A stretch of DNA of 18,934 nucleotides, from NCBI RefSeq assembly GCF_900541605.1, contig NZ_UQKJ01000026.1, forward strand, positions 1 through 18,934. Direction: 5' to 3'. Shown here piece after piece: positions 6,687 through 14,306 of the stretch. Position numbers and translations under genes: made by a program. This DNA comes from an uncultured Dialister sp. GTDB lineage: Bacteria > Bacillota > Negativicutes > Veillonellales > Dialisteraceae. The notes below the pieces were generated by a model. It was not told the origin of the DNA and ran no database searches. It saw only the letters and a list, made by a program, of their open reading frames with translations. Each line of letters begins with the position of its first letter. Position 1 is the stretch's first letter.

Positions 6687-7277
6687 ATGAAAGACAGACT
6701 GGTGAAAGCGACGCTGGAGGAAATGAAAGCCCGGTCCCTCAAATTTACCATGGATGACCTGGCGAAAAAGCTTCATGCCAGCAAGAGTTCCATTTATAAA
6801 ATCGTGGATTCCAAGAAAGACCTGGTGCACCTTGTGATGCACTGGGCCATGGAACGGTTTGACAGCCGGGCAAAGTCCCTTGTCCACGGGGAGGGACCGG
6901 TGAACAGCCGGCTCATGGCATTCTGCGGCCTTTTCTTTGAGACCTTCTGGTACCTGCCGGAAGCGGTGAATGAGGACCTTCAGAACCGGTATGAAGATAT
7001 ATGGCAGGAGTGGAACCAGTTCCGGGAAGCCAAGTTTGATGACATGATGGCCCTTCTGAAGGAGGGCGTGGAAAAAGGGGAATACCGGAATGTGAATCTT
7101 CCCGTGGTGCGGCAGTGTGTATTTTATGCGGCCCGGGGGCTCACGGATCCGGCATTTCTGAAGGAAATGAATATGACCGGCCAGGATGTGCTGGAACTTC
7201 TGGAAGACATCATGCTGAAGGGGCTGGAAGCCCATAAGCAGGGTGGAGAAGATAAGAAAAAGGGAGAGGGAAAATGA
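6687..7277 (+). CDS. TetR/AcrR-family transcriptional regulator (196 aa)
   Basis: Probable local repressor of the efflux operon. The N-terminus shows the TetR helix-turn-helix, with FTMDDLAKKLHASKSSIYKI at about residues 20-39 followed by VDSKKDLV, the conserved end of the DNA-binding domain. The remaining ~145 residues are a helical ligand-binding/dimerisation domain without family-specific motifs. The length is normal for the family. ATG 6687 follows GGAGGT at good spacing. The stop codon overlaps the start of the adaptor gene (ATGA), so the three genes are translationally coupled; repressor-first order fits a self-regulated pump operon. The inducer is not predictable. The family call is secure. 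Confidence 0.92.
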   Translation: MKDRLVKATLEEMKARSLKFTMDDLAKKLHASKSSIYKIVDSKKDLVHLVMHWAMERFDSRAKSLVHGEGPVNSRLMAFCGLFFETFWYLPEAVNEDLQNRYEDIWQEWNQFREAKFDDMMALLKEGVEKGEYRNVNLPVVRQCVFYAARGLTDPAFLKEMNMTGQDVLELLEDIMLKGLEAHKQGGEDKKKGEGK

Positions 7278-8341
7278 TGAGAACTTGGAAGAAATGGATT
7301 GCGGCAGGCCTTCTTGGCACATCCATCCTCATGGCAGGCTGCGGCCAGCAGGCGGCGGTTTCCCACCAGGCGCCCCTGGTGAAAACGGTGGTGGCCGGGG
7401 AATCGGTGAAAGGGGAAAAGACCACATTCTCCGGCACGGTCCACGGCTATTTTGAGTCGCCCCTGGCGTTCCAGACCGGCGGCCGTATCATGGCCCGGTA
7501 TGTGGATCAGGGCCAGCGGGTTTCTGCCGGCGACGTGCTGATGAAAGTGGACTCCAAAGATGCAGAAGAGCAGGTGGCTTCAGCCCGGAGCGCCCTTACC
7601 TCCGCCCAGGCATCGGCGGACCTGGCCTATTCCACGGAAGCCCGGTACAGGCAGCTCCATCAGGCCAATGCCATTTCGGATCTCACCATGGACCAGGTGA
7701 GCAACAAATCGGATCTGGCCAGGGCCCAGCTGGACTCTGCACAGGCCGCCCTGGCCCGGGCACAGAATAACCTGGGCTTTACCCTCCTCACCGCTGACCG
7801 GGACGGAGTCATCGGCTCCACCATGTATGAAGTGGGTCAGGTGGTCTCTGCCGGTACACCGGTGGTGACCATCATCGATGATTCGAGGAAGGATGTCCAT
7901 ATTTCCCTCACAGAAAAACAATATAAATCCTATGCTGTCGGCACGCCGGCTACGGTGACCTTCTGGGCCCTCCCGGGAGTGACGGTGGAAGGGACGGTGC
8001 GGGATATCGCAGCTTCTCCGAATACGAATACCGGCACCTACGATGCGAAAGTAACGCTGATCGACCCGCCGGATTCCGTGGTGGTAGGCATGACGGCGGA
8101 AGTGAAATTCGGCAGCCGGAAGGAAGGGGAAGGATTCATGGTGCCCCTTTCGGCCATGGCCACCCAGAGTGAAAAGCCGGCGGTTTGGGTAGTGAAGGAC
8201 AATAAGGTCCATCTCCAAGAAGTAACCACCGGCCGCTACGGTGAAGATACGGTAGAAATCACCGGAGGCATTGATAAGGGGGACCGCATCGTTTCCGCCG
8301 GAGCCTCTAAGCTCACGGAAGGGGAAGAGGTGAGAACATGA
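7274..8341 (+). CDS. RND efflux periplasmic adaptor lipoprotein (HlyD/AcrA type, 355 aa)
   Basis: Membrane fusion protein linking the inner-membrane RND pump to an outer-membrane channel. The N-terminal signal ends in ILMAGC with Cys23 as lipidation site, so it is predicted to be a lipid-anchored periplasmic protein. A split biotinyl-lipoyl-like domain is visible as GGRIMARYVDQGQRVSAGDVL (about 69-89) and LTADRDGVIGSTMYEVGQVV (about 174-193), enclosing an alanine-rich alpha-helical hairpin (about 97-165). Beta-barrel and membrane-proximal domains follow. The start may be ATG 7274 or the adjoining ATG 7277, both after GGGAGAGGG; 7274 gives the ATGA overlap with the TetR gene. Its stop overlaps the pump start in the same way. 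The length is at the short end of normal. Substrate is unknown. Confidence 0.93.
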   Translation: MMRTWKKWIAAGLLGTSILMAGCGQQAAVSHQAPLVKTVVAGESVKGEKTTFSGTVHGYFESPLAFQTGGRIMARYVDQGQRVSAGDVLMKVDSKDAEEQVASARSALTSAQASADLAYSTEARYRQLHQANAISDLTMDQVSNKSDLARAQLDSAQAALARAQNNLGFTLLTADRDGVIGSTMYEVGQVVSAGTPVVTIIDDSRKDVHISLTEKQYKSYAVGTPATVTFWALPGVTVEGTVRDIAASPNTNTGTYDAKVTLIDPPDSVVVGMTAEVKFGSRKEGEGFMVPLSAMATQSEKPAVWVVKDNKVHLQEVTTGRYGEDTVEITGGIDKGDRIVSAGASKLTEGEEVRT

Positions 8342-11300
8342 AAGGGGTGAACCTGGCGGAATGGGCGATTCGCCACAAGCAGATCGTCTATTTCTTCATC
8401 ATTTCCATCATTATCGGCGGGATCTTCTCTTACTTCCGCCTGGGCCGCAGCGAGGACCCGAATTTTACCATCCGTGAAATGGTCATCGCCGCTGCCTGGC
8501 CCGGCGCTACGGCGGAGCAGATCACGGACCAGGTCACCTATCCCCTGGAGCGGAAGCTGCAGGATACGAAGGGGCTGGACTATATCAAGTCCTTTACCCA
8601 CGACGGGAAGACCGTCATTTACGTGGACCTGAAGGACAGCGTGCCGAAGTCGGAAGTCCAGCAGCGGTGGCATGACGTGCGGAATGCGGTCACCGATGTA
8701 TGGAGCGATATGCCCTCCGGTGTGCAGGGACCGGTCATCAACGACCGTTTCGATGATGTGTACGGATCCATTTATGCCCTGACCGGCAACGATTACAGTT
8801 ACGAAGAAAAACGTAAATATGCGGAAGATATCCGCCGCCGTCTGGTACTGGTGCCGGACGTGCAGCAGGTGAAGCTCCTGGGCGTGCAGGAACAGATGAT
8901 TTACGTGGAAATGGACCAGAACAAGCTGGCTTCCTTCGGCCTGTCTCCGTCTGATATTTACGGTATCATCAAACAGCAGTCCGCCATGATGCCCGCAGGC
9001 ACCATTCACACGGATTCCCGGAACGTGGCTATCCGGGTGGAAGGACTCCTGGGCACCACGGAAGCTTTGAAAAATATCCCCATCCATGTGGGTGAACGGA
9101 ATTTCCACTTAGGCGACGTGGCGAAGGTCACCCAGACCTATACGGATCCGGAAACCTCCCTCATGTACTTCAACGGCAAGCCGGCCATCGGCATCGCCGT
9201 GGCCATGGCAGATGGCGGCAATAACCTCACCCTGGGAAAGAACCTCCAGGCCGCTGTGGACAATATGAAATCGGAACTCCCGGCAGGCATGGACGTGGAC
9301 CTGGTGGCGGACCAGCCGAAGGTGGTCAATAACTCCATTGCTGAATTCACGGAAGCCCTCATCGAAGCCCTCATCATCGTCATGGCGGTGAGTTTCCTGT
9401 CCCTGGGCCTTCGGAGCGGCATGGTGCTGGCCATGTGCGTCCCGGTGGTGGTGTGCGCTTCCTTCCTCTTCATGAAATGGCGGGGCATCGACCTTCATAT
9501 CGTATCCCTTGGGTCCCTCATCGTATCTCTGGGGCTTCTGGTGGATGATGCCATCATCGTTATCGAAATGATGCAGGTGAAGCTGGAACACGGATGCGGC
9601 CGTATGGAATCGGCAGAAGGGGCCTACAAGGCCTGTGCTGCCCCCATGCTGGCGGGCACCCTGATTACAGCGGCCGGCTTTATCCCCGTAGGCCTGGCGG
9701 AAGGGCAGGTCACGGAATATACGAATTCCCTTTTCTGGGTCATTGGTTCTACCCTGCTCCTTTCCTGGATTGCCTCTATTTTCGTGAGCCCGGTGCTGGG
9801 GTACCAGTTCATTAAACTGGGCAAGCCGAACCCCATCAAAGTGAAAATCCAGGACAAAGCCTACGGCGCTTTCCGGAAGGCAGTGAAACTGTTCGTCCAC
9901 TACCGGAAGACCGCCATCATCGGCGTTGGGGCCCTCTTTGTATTTGCCCTCATGACCCTGCCCCTGGTGAACCATGAATTCTTCCCCTCCTCCGTGCGGC
10001 CGGAAATTATTCTTGATGTGAACCTGCCCTCCGGGGCCTCCATCAAGGATACGAAGAAAGTCATGTCCGCCGCGGCAGACAGTCTCTACGGTGATGACCG
10101 GGTGTCCTCCTTCTCCACTTACATCGGTGATACGGCGCCCCGTTTCATTCTCCTCTTCAACCCCCAGGCAGCGGAAGACGACCATGGCCAGATGATTATC
10201 GTGGCCAAGGACACCACTTCCCGGGATACCCTGCGGAAAGACGTGGAATCCATGCTGGCAGAGCAGTATCCGGAAGTCCGGGCCCATACCCGGCTCATCC
10301 AGACCGGCCCGCCGGCGGAATATCCGGTGATGCTCCGCCTCCGCGGACCTGATGCCGGCAAGACGGCAGCCCTGGCGGAAGAAGCACTGGCCCTGGTGAA
10401 AGAGCATCCGAATGTTACCAATGCATCCCTGGACTGGCCCCAGCAGACACCGACCATCCATCTCAATATCAACCAGGATAAGGTGCGGGAACTGGGCATC
10501 GACAACTACGCCGTATCCCAGGACCTCTATGTGAAACTGTCGGGCTATAAAGTGGCGGAATCCTACCAGGGGGACCAGCTGGTGCCCATTTCCTTCCGCC
10601 TGGAAGGGGACAATACGGCCCGCATGGCAAACCTGGCTTCCCTGCCGGTGCATGTAGGAAACGGCCGTTACGTACCGCTCGGTGAATTTGCGGATATTTC
10701 CTACCAGAATGAAACAAGTACCATCTGGCGGAGAAATATCGAGCCCTGCATCACCATCCGAAGCGATGTGACCGGCGGCGTGACCAGTGACTCCGTGGCC
10801 TCCGCCCTCTACGACAAGACCCTGAAGGATTTCCGGAATAACCTGCCCGATGGCTATACCCTGGAAAAAGATGGCACCCTGGAACGGAGCGATACGTCCA
10901 TGGGCCAGATCATGGCCACCGTGCCTATTATGATCTTCATCATCCTCATGGTGCTCATGTTCGAGCTGAAGGACCTCCGGCTCATGGTGATTGCCGCCAT
11001 CTCGGCGCCCCTTGGTATGATCGGCTGCATTCTGACCCTGGTGGTAACCCAGAAGCCCATGGGCTTCGTGGCCATCATCGGTATGCTGGCCATCGGCGGC
11101 ATGGTGGTGCGAAACAGTATCATTCTCCTGGACCAGATCCGGCAGCACCTGGAAAGCGGTATGGACCCCTACCATGCGGTCATTGAGTCTGCGGTCCTCC
11201 GCTTCCGCCCCATCATGCTCACCTCCTTTGCGGAAGTGCTCGGCATGATTCCCCTGCTCCCGAATCCTTTCTGGAGCCCCATGTCCGCAGCCTTCATCGG

Positions 11301-11472
11301 CGGCCTTTCCGTGGCAACGCCCCTGGGTCTCCTCTTCGTTCCTGCCCTCTATGCCTTCTGGTTCAAAGTTAAAGAACCGGAAGAAATTGTAGAACAGTTT
11401 GAAGAAGAAAAGGAAGAAAAAGCGGAACGGAAGGAAGCAAAGAAAAAGGCGAAAGAAGCTCATAAGAAATAA
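8338..11472 (+). CDS. RND-family efflux transporter permease (AcrB-like, 1044 aa)
   Basis: Proton-driven inner-membrane multidrug/solute exporter of the RND superfamily, full length. TM1 lies at about 14-34, followed by a large periplasmic porter/docking region, a TM2-6 block from about 340 to 500, TM7 at about 524-545, the second periplasmic region and a final TM block starting near 859. The TM4 motif GLLVDDAIIVIE carries the paired aspartates Asp403 and Asp404 expected for proton relay. YPLERKLQ near residue 70 and the duplicated halves fit the HAE1/AcrB-like group rather than heavy-metal CzcA, though this subdivision is uncertain. The C-terminus (about 1010-1044) is an unusual glutamate/lysine/alanine-rich cytoplasmic tail. 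Start ATG 8338 overlaps the adaptor stop. No outer-membrane factor gene follows; a terminator comes five bases after the stop. Confidence 0.95.
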   Translation: MKGVNLAEWAIRHKQIVYFFIISIIIGGIFSYFRLGRSEDPNFTIREMVIAAAWPGATAEQITDQVTYPLERKLQDTKGLDYIKSFTHDGKTVIYVDLKDSVPKSEVQQRWHDVRNAVTDVWSDMPSGVQGPVINDRFDDVYGSIYALTGNDYSYEEKRKYAEDIRRRLVLVPDVQQVKLLGVQEQMIYVEMDQNKLASFGLSPSDIYGIIKQQSAMMPAGTIHTDSRNVAIRVEGLLGTTEALKNIPIHVGERNFHLGDVAKVTQTYTDPETSLMYFNGKPAIGIAVAMADGGNNLTLGKNLQAAVDNMKSELPAGMDVDLVADQPKVVNNSIAEFTEALIEALIIVMAVSFLSLGLRSGMVLAMCVPVVVCASFLFMKWRGIDLHIVSLGSLIVSLGLLVDDAIIVIEMMQVKLEHGCGRMESAEGAYKACAAPMLAGTLITAAGFIPVGLAEGQVTEYTNSLFWVIGSTLLLSWIASIFVSPVLGYQFIKLGKPNPIKVKIQDKAYGAFRKAVKLFVHYRKTAIIGVGALFVFALMTLPLVNHEFFPSSVRPEIILDVNLPSGASIKDTKKVMSAAADSLYGDDRVSSFSTYIGDTAPRFILLFNPQAAEDDHGQMIIVAKDTTSRDTLRKDVESMLAEQYPEVRAHTRLIQTGPPAEYPVMLRLRGPDAGKTAALAEEALALVKEHPNVTNASLDWPQQTPTIHLNINQDKVRELGIDNYAVSQDLYVKLSGYKVAESYQGDQLVPISFRLEGDNTARMANLASLPVHVGNGRYVPLGEFADISYQNETSTIWRRNIEPCITIRSDVTGGVTSDSVASALYDKTLKDFRNNLPDGYTLEKDGTLERSDTSMGQIMATVPIMIFIILMVLMFELKDLRLMVIAAISAPLGMIGCILTLVVTQKPMGFVAIIGMLAIGGMVVRNSIILLDQIRQHLESGMDPYHAVIESAVLRFRPIMLTSFAEVLGMIPLLPNPFWSPMSAAFIGGLSVATPLGLLFVPALYAFWFKVKEPEEIVEQFEEEKEEKAERKEAKKKAKEAHKK

Positions 11473-11476
11473 AAAG

Positions 11477-11512
11477 AATCCCCATCCGGTAACCCCGGAT
11501 GGGGATTTTTTT
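11477..11512 (+). terminator. Intrinsic terminator of the efflux operon
   Basis: AATCCCCATCCGG (11477-11489) pairs perfectly with CCGGATGGGGATT (11495-11507), followed by a T-run. It begins five bases after the RND pump stop codon and closes the TetR-adaptor-pump operon. Confidence 0.93.
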
Positions 11513-11540
11513 GTTTAACCAGGGGGGCAGGAATCCTGTA

Positions 11541-11656
11541 AATGAGGCATAAGGGTGGTGGGTCGGACTGCGCTTCGCTGGTCCGACCGGGTTGTGGGTG
11601 CTTTGCACCGGGGGCATAAGGTACATCAGCCACCTTCGGTGGTATATTGCCTCATT
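11541..11656. repeat. Multi-hairpin intergenic element, copy 1
   Basis: A 9-bp perfect inverted repeat, AATGAGGCA (11541-11549)/TGCCTCATT (11648-11656), encloses three successive hairpins: GGTCGGAC/GTCCGACC (11561-11568/11581-11588), GGTGC-TTT-GCACC (11597-11609) and CCACC-TTC-GGTGG (11630-11642). The segment GGGTTGTGGG followed by GGGGGCATAAGG is shared with the copy at 18671-18768. A GCGGCGTAGCCGC mini-hairpin follows at 11667-11679. It contains no ORF that can be supported. It may be a REP-like element or a structured RNA. Confidence 0.65.
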
Positions 11657-11719
11657 TTCCACGGTTGCGGCGTAGCCGCTGAACCTCAACTTTCTTACCT
11701 CAAATCTCAATTCTGCCTT

Positions 11720-12274
11720 TTAAAACCCCTTCAGCCGTTCCGACAGTTTTTCTGCGTGGGCTTTGCAGTCTTTAATGACCCGATCCTTTACGAAGTCAGG
11801 GCTTACGCCGGGGATATAGGCACAGCCCAGGGTATAAATGGGTTCCTCATATTCCATGCCGCAGAGGGCCGCAATCTGCTGGAAATTGTAGAGAAAATCT
11901 TCAATAGGATGGTTGTTGGGACCTCCCACGCGGTAAGCGCTGGCGGGGCTGCCGGTGGTGAAGGAAAGCTGGAATTTCTTTCCCTTAAGCGCCGTGCCGC
12001 CGGTGCCGTAAGCAAAGCCATGGGCAAAGACATCTTCCACCCAGTGCTTCATGAGGGCAGGATAAGAATACCACTGGATGGGGAACTGGAAGACGATGAC
12101 ATCGGCGTCCTTCAGGAGCTCCTGTTCCTTTTTCACGTCGAAATCCCAGCCCGTTTCATCGAGACGGTGGAGCGTGAAATCAGGTCCCAGACCTTTCAGG
12201 GTTTCCAGAATGGTGCGGTTCGCGAGGGACTTATCCAGATGGGGATGACCGGATACAACAAGAATTTTTGCCAT
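11720..12274 (-). CDS. Flavodoxin-fold NAD(P)H oxidoreductase (quinone reductase/KefF-like, 184 aa)
   Basis: Cytoplasmic FMN/FAD-dependent NAD(P)H:quinone oxidoreductase of the flavodoxin-2 family, which also includes KefF and MdaB. Visible are the first beta strand and phosphate-binding loop, AKILVVSGHPHLDKSLANR (residues 2-20), the FQFPIQWYSYPALMKHWVEDVF stretch in the middle, the GFAYG motif and the FTTGSPASAYRVGG loop, all typical of the family. The frame is open to 12409 but ATG 12274 is chosen because AAGGAGG lies at 12283-12289 on the minus strand and the fold starts immediately. No Kef potassium channel gene is adjacent, so a quinone/azo-reducing detoxifying enzyme is as likely as a channel partner. 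TGTAACA occurs twice upstream (12299-12305 and 12325-12331), a possible regulator site. Confidence 0.88.
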   Translation of the reverse strand: MAKILVVSGHPHLDKSLANRTILETLKGLGPDFTLHRLDETGWDFDVKKEQELLKDADVIVFQFPIQWYSYPALMKHWVEDVFAHGFAYGTGGTALKGKKFQLSFTTGSPASAYRVGGPNNHPIEDFLYNFQQIAALCGMEYEEPIYTLGCAYIPGVSPDFVKDRVIKDCKAHAEKLSERLKGF

Positions 12275-12384
12275 GGTAAAGACCTCCTTACAGGGAAATG
12301 TAACAGAACCTATACTATCCCTATTGTAACACAGGGAAGTAAAGGAAAGATAAAAAGAAGGTCGGTTACGGTGCTGTGATGGAT

Positions 12385-12432
12385 TCATTCGTACAGGATG
12401 CCCTGGCATTTTCTACGCAAATGACTCTATCC
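12385..12432. repeat. Short repeat sharing TCATTCGT and AATGACTCTATCC with 14140-14203
   Basis: TCATTCGT (12385-12392) and AATGACTCTATCC (12420-12432) both recur, in the same order and strand, at 14140-14147 and 14191-14203. Here the interior contains the small ATGC/GCAT hairpin. It occupies part of the gap between the RarD-type transporter gene and the upstream region of the quinone reductase gene. Function unknown. Confidence 0.45.
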
Positions 12433-12451
12433 ATTGGTATATGAATTTTCT

Positions 12452-13339
12452 TTACCTTCTGTTTTCACGGACGTCGGAAATTGTGAAGACCACGAGGGAG
12501 ATCCATATGGTGGAAAAGCCGAAGAGCTGGATGGCTGTAAAGGGCTCATGGTACAGGAAAAGGCCCAGGAGGAGGGACAGGCTGGGGGAGATGTACTGGC
12601 AGAATCCCAGTACATTCAATGGCAGGTGGTTGGCTCCGGCGGAAAAGAGGAGGAGCGGCAGGGCCGTCACCGCACCGGCACCGAGAAGGCAGAGGGTGAA
12701 TTGGGTATTTCCCGTAAGGAAATGGCCGCTTCCGCTATGCCACAGGAAAAGGACGTATCCCAGGGCCAGGGGCAGCACGATGAGGGTTTCCAGGGTAATG
12801 CTGACGAAAGGGCTGATATGGAGTTCCTTTTTGGCGGCGCCATAGAGGGCAAAAGTCAATGCCAGCCCCAAAGACACCAAAGGAAAATGGCCGAGAAAGA
12901 AACTCATGCCCAGAATGCCGAAGAAGGCAATGCCGATGGAAAACCACTTCAGCTTCGAGAGACGTTCATGGAAGAGGAGAACTCCCAGGAAGACGCTGAC
13001 CAGGGGATTGATGTAATAGCCGAAGCTGGAATCCACGATGTGGTCATGGGTGACAGCCCAGATGAAGATACACCAGTTGGCGGTGATAAGGAAGGCAGCG
13101 GAAACCATGAGGAATCCCCGCTTCACGTGGGCCATGAGCTCTCTGACCGTATCCCGGAATTCCCTGCCTTTTCTGAGAAAAGCAAGAACCAGCACCATAC
13201 AGGCGAAGGACCACAGGATACGGTGGGCCAGGATTTCATAGGCACCCACTCCTTCCAGCAGTTTCCAGTACAGTGGCAGTATGCCCCAGAGCAGGTATCC
13301 CGAAAGGGCTGCCAGAAGCCCTTCTTTTCTTTCTGCCAT
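12452..13339 (-). CDS. rarD: RarD-type EamA/DMT-family transporter (295 aa)
   Basis: Integral membrane permease of the drug/metabolite transporter superfamily, with two EamA repeats and about ten hydrophobic helices. The N-terminal stretch GLLAALSGYLLWGILPLYWK followed by EILAHRILWS is diagnostic of the RarD subfamily, and SFGYYINPLVSVFLGVLLFHERLS matches its conserved mid-section. The length (295 aa) equals the family norm. The gene name comes from a chloramphenicol-sensitivity phenotype in Pseudomonas; the natural substrate of RarD proteins is not established. ATG 13339 follows GGAGGAGGT on the minus strand. A weak minus-strand -10 (TATGAT, complement of 13370-13375) may be its own promoter, as a terminator separates it from the gene upstream. 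The family is firm; substrate unknown. Confidence 0.9.
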   Translation of the reverse strand: MAERKEGLLAALSGYLLWGILPLYWKLLEGVGAYEILAHRILWSFACMVLVLAFLRKGREFRDTVRELMAHVKRGFLMVSAAFLITANWCIFIWAVTHDHIVDSSFGYYINPLVSVFLGVLLFHERLSKLKWFSIGIAFFGILGMSFFLGHFPLVSLGLALTFALYGAAKKELHISPFVSITLETLIVLPLALGYVLFLWHSGSGHFLTGNTQFTLCLLGAGAVTALPLLLFSAGANHLPLNVLGFCQYISPSLSLLLGLFLYHEPFTAIQLFGFSTIWISLVVFTISDVRENRR

Positions 13340-13443
13340 CCTATAGACCTCCTCCTTTTGATGAAAGCTATCATACCATTGTTTCCCGCAAAAAGACAGG
13401 TGGTTTCTTTATGGTTACAGAGAACCGGGCTGGGAAAAGGGAT

Positions 13444-13474
13444 AAAAAAAGAGCTGCAGTAAATTCTGCAGCTC
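13444..13474 (-). terminator. Intrinsic terminator of the FMN split-barrel gene
   Basis: Read on the minus strand, GAGCTGCAG and CTGCAGCTC (13466-13474/13451-13459) form a 9-bp stem with a 6-base loop followed by seven Ts (13444-13450). It ends transcription of the 13496-13897 gene ahead of the RarD-type gene. Confidence 0.9.
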
Positions 13475-13495
13475 CCAGGGACACAGGGGACTCCA

Positions 13496-13897
13496 TTATT
13501 CTCCCATGAGGACTTTCTTATTGTCCGGTCCCGGTGTGGTGACGACGATTTTGTTCGGAGTAATGATGAGGGCCCCTTTAGCATCGCAGGCACCATGGAA
13601 AAGTTCTTTGGCCATGGCCTTGAATTTTTCCACCACCGGACCTTCGGTCACATATTCTGCGCTGCCCTTGACCTGGTATCCTTCCGATGTCTTGGGATCA
13701 TAGGCGGAAATGGCAATGCGGTGGTTCGCTTCCACATTAGCTAGGGTCTGTTTCAGGAATACATCGCCCACGGCCAGCTTCCCGTCATCCAGGACAGCCT
13801 TGAAGCCTACAGGTACTACATTCGGGAATCCTTTGCTGCAGACCGTAGCCACTTCCCACAGATTGTTTTCCAGGATCTTTTTTACATTTTCATCCAT
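13496..13897 (-). CDS. Pyridoxamine 5'-phosphate oxidase-like FMN-binding split-barrel protein (133 aa)
   Basis: Small cytoplasmic flavin-binding protein of the PNPOx-like split-barrel clan. Seen in sequence: the N-terminal helix VKKILENNLWEVATVCS, the first barrel strands PNVVPVGFKAVLDDGKLAVGD, then TLANVEANHRIAISAYD and GYQVKGSAEYV, the strand pattern that usually shapes the FMN pocket. The frame runs to 13924, but ATG 13897 is preferred because AAGGAGG lies just upstream on the minus strand. The protein is shorter than true PdxH (about 210-230 aa) and lacks its C-terminal extension, so it is unlikely to make pyridoxal phosphate; general flavin reductase or redox roles are common for this family. 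It is monocistronic, with its own terminator and a TATAAT (complement of 13933-13938). Confidence 0.85.
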   Translation of the reverse strand: MDENVKKILENNLWEVATVCSKGFPNVVPVGFKAVLDDGKLAVGDVFLKQTLANVEANHRIAISAYDPKTSEGYQVKGSAEYVTEGPVVEKFKAMAKELFHGACDAKGALIITPNKIVVTTPGPDNKKVLMGE

Positions 13898-13932
13898 TTG
13901 AAGAGCCTCCTTATTATTAAACAACTGTATGT

Positions 13933-13938
13933 ATTATA
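13933..13938 (-). promoter_or_regulatory. -10 box of the FMN split-barrel gene
   Basis: A perfect TATAAT on the minus strand, about 36 bases before the start codon at 13897. No good -35 box is visible upstream, so strength is uncertain. Confidence 0.5.
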
Positions 13939-14061
13939 GTTCCTTCGAAAGCCAGATGAAAGGGGACAGAGGGGAAAAGGAAATGGGGGCACTGCCAATT
14001 TCAGTATTGCGAGTTGTTGGAGATTGGCGGTTGGCATGTTTGTGTGCAGAATCACTCGCAT

Positions 14062-14203
14062 GGGGCTGCTAGCTTCTAGCTGTTAGCAGCTAGGAAAGCT
14101 GACCCGCCTGCGGTGCTTTCCCCCTGATGTTTCCGCCGGTCATTCGTGCCGTAGGCTGTAGAGCTTTCCTAATTCTAGAAGCCCCGCACGAATGACTCTA
14201 TCC
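14062..14203. repeat. Nested palindromes in the 13898-14306 spacer
   Basis: Exact inverted pairs are nested or alternative to one another: GCTGCTA/TAGCAGC (14065-14071/14084-14090), GCTTCTAG/CTAGAAGC (14072-14079/14175-14182), TAGGAAAGCT/AGCTTTCCTA (14091-14100/14162-14171) and TCATTCGTGC/GCACGAATGA (14140-14149/14186-14195). The last pair plus AATGACTCTATCC links it to 12385-12432. The rest of the spacer (13940-14060) shows no gene. The DNA could form mutually exclusive RNA folds; function unknown. Confidence 0.6.
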
Positions 14204-14254
14204 CTCAGCGGCGCCCAACCGTATGAAAAACAGTGAACGATATCAAAAATTCTG

Positions 14255-14263
14255 TGCTATAAT
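14255..14263 (+). promoter_or_regulatory. Extended -10 promoter of beta-helix surface protein gene 1
   Basis: TGC followed by a perfect TATAAT (14258-14263), 44 bases before the start codon at 14307. The -35 region (GTGAAC near 14233) is weak, as is usual for extended -10 promoters. Confidence 0.65.
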
Positions 14264-14284
14264 AGGGCAAATACCAGTTAGTTA

Positions 14285-14296
14285 CCTTACGTAAGG
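14285..14296 (+). promoter_or_regulatory. 12-bp palindrome overlapping the ribosome binding site
   Basis: CCTTACGTAAGG is a perfect palindrome whose right half supplies the AAGG of the AAGGAG ribosome binding site (14293-14298) of the gene starting at 14307. It could be a repressor site in the leader, or a structure that masks the ribosome binding site in RNA. Either is inference. Confidence 0.45.
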
Positions 14297-14306
14297 AGTG
14301 ATGGCG

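Noticed and set aside
9109..11463. 784-codon open frame antisense to the RND pump
   Set aside because: It lies wholly opposite an unmistakable RND gene, is rich in His/Gly/Arg as mirror frames of GC-biased genes are, and has no ribosome binding site or recognisable domain.
6541..13486. CCCAGGGACACAGG at about 6544 and 13475
   Set aside because: A single shared 14-mer without symmetry or further extension; not enough to call a repeat family.
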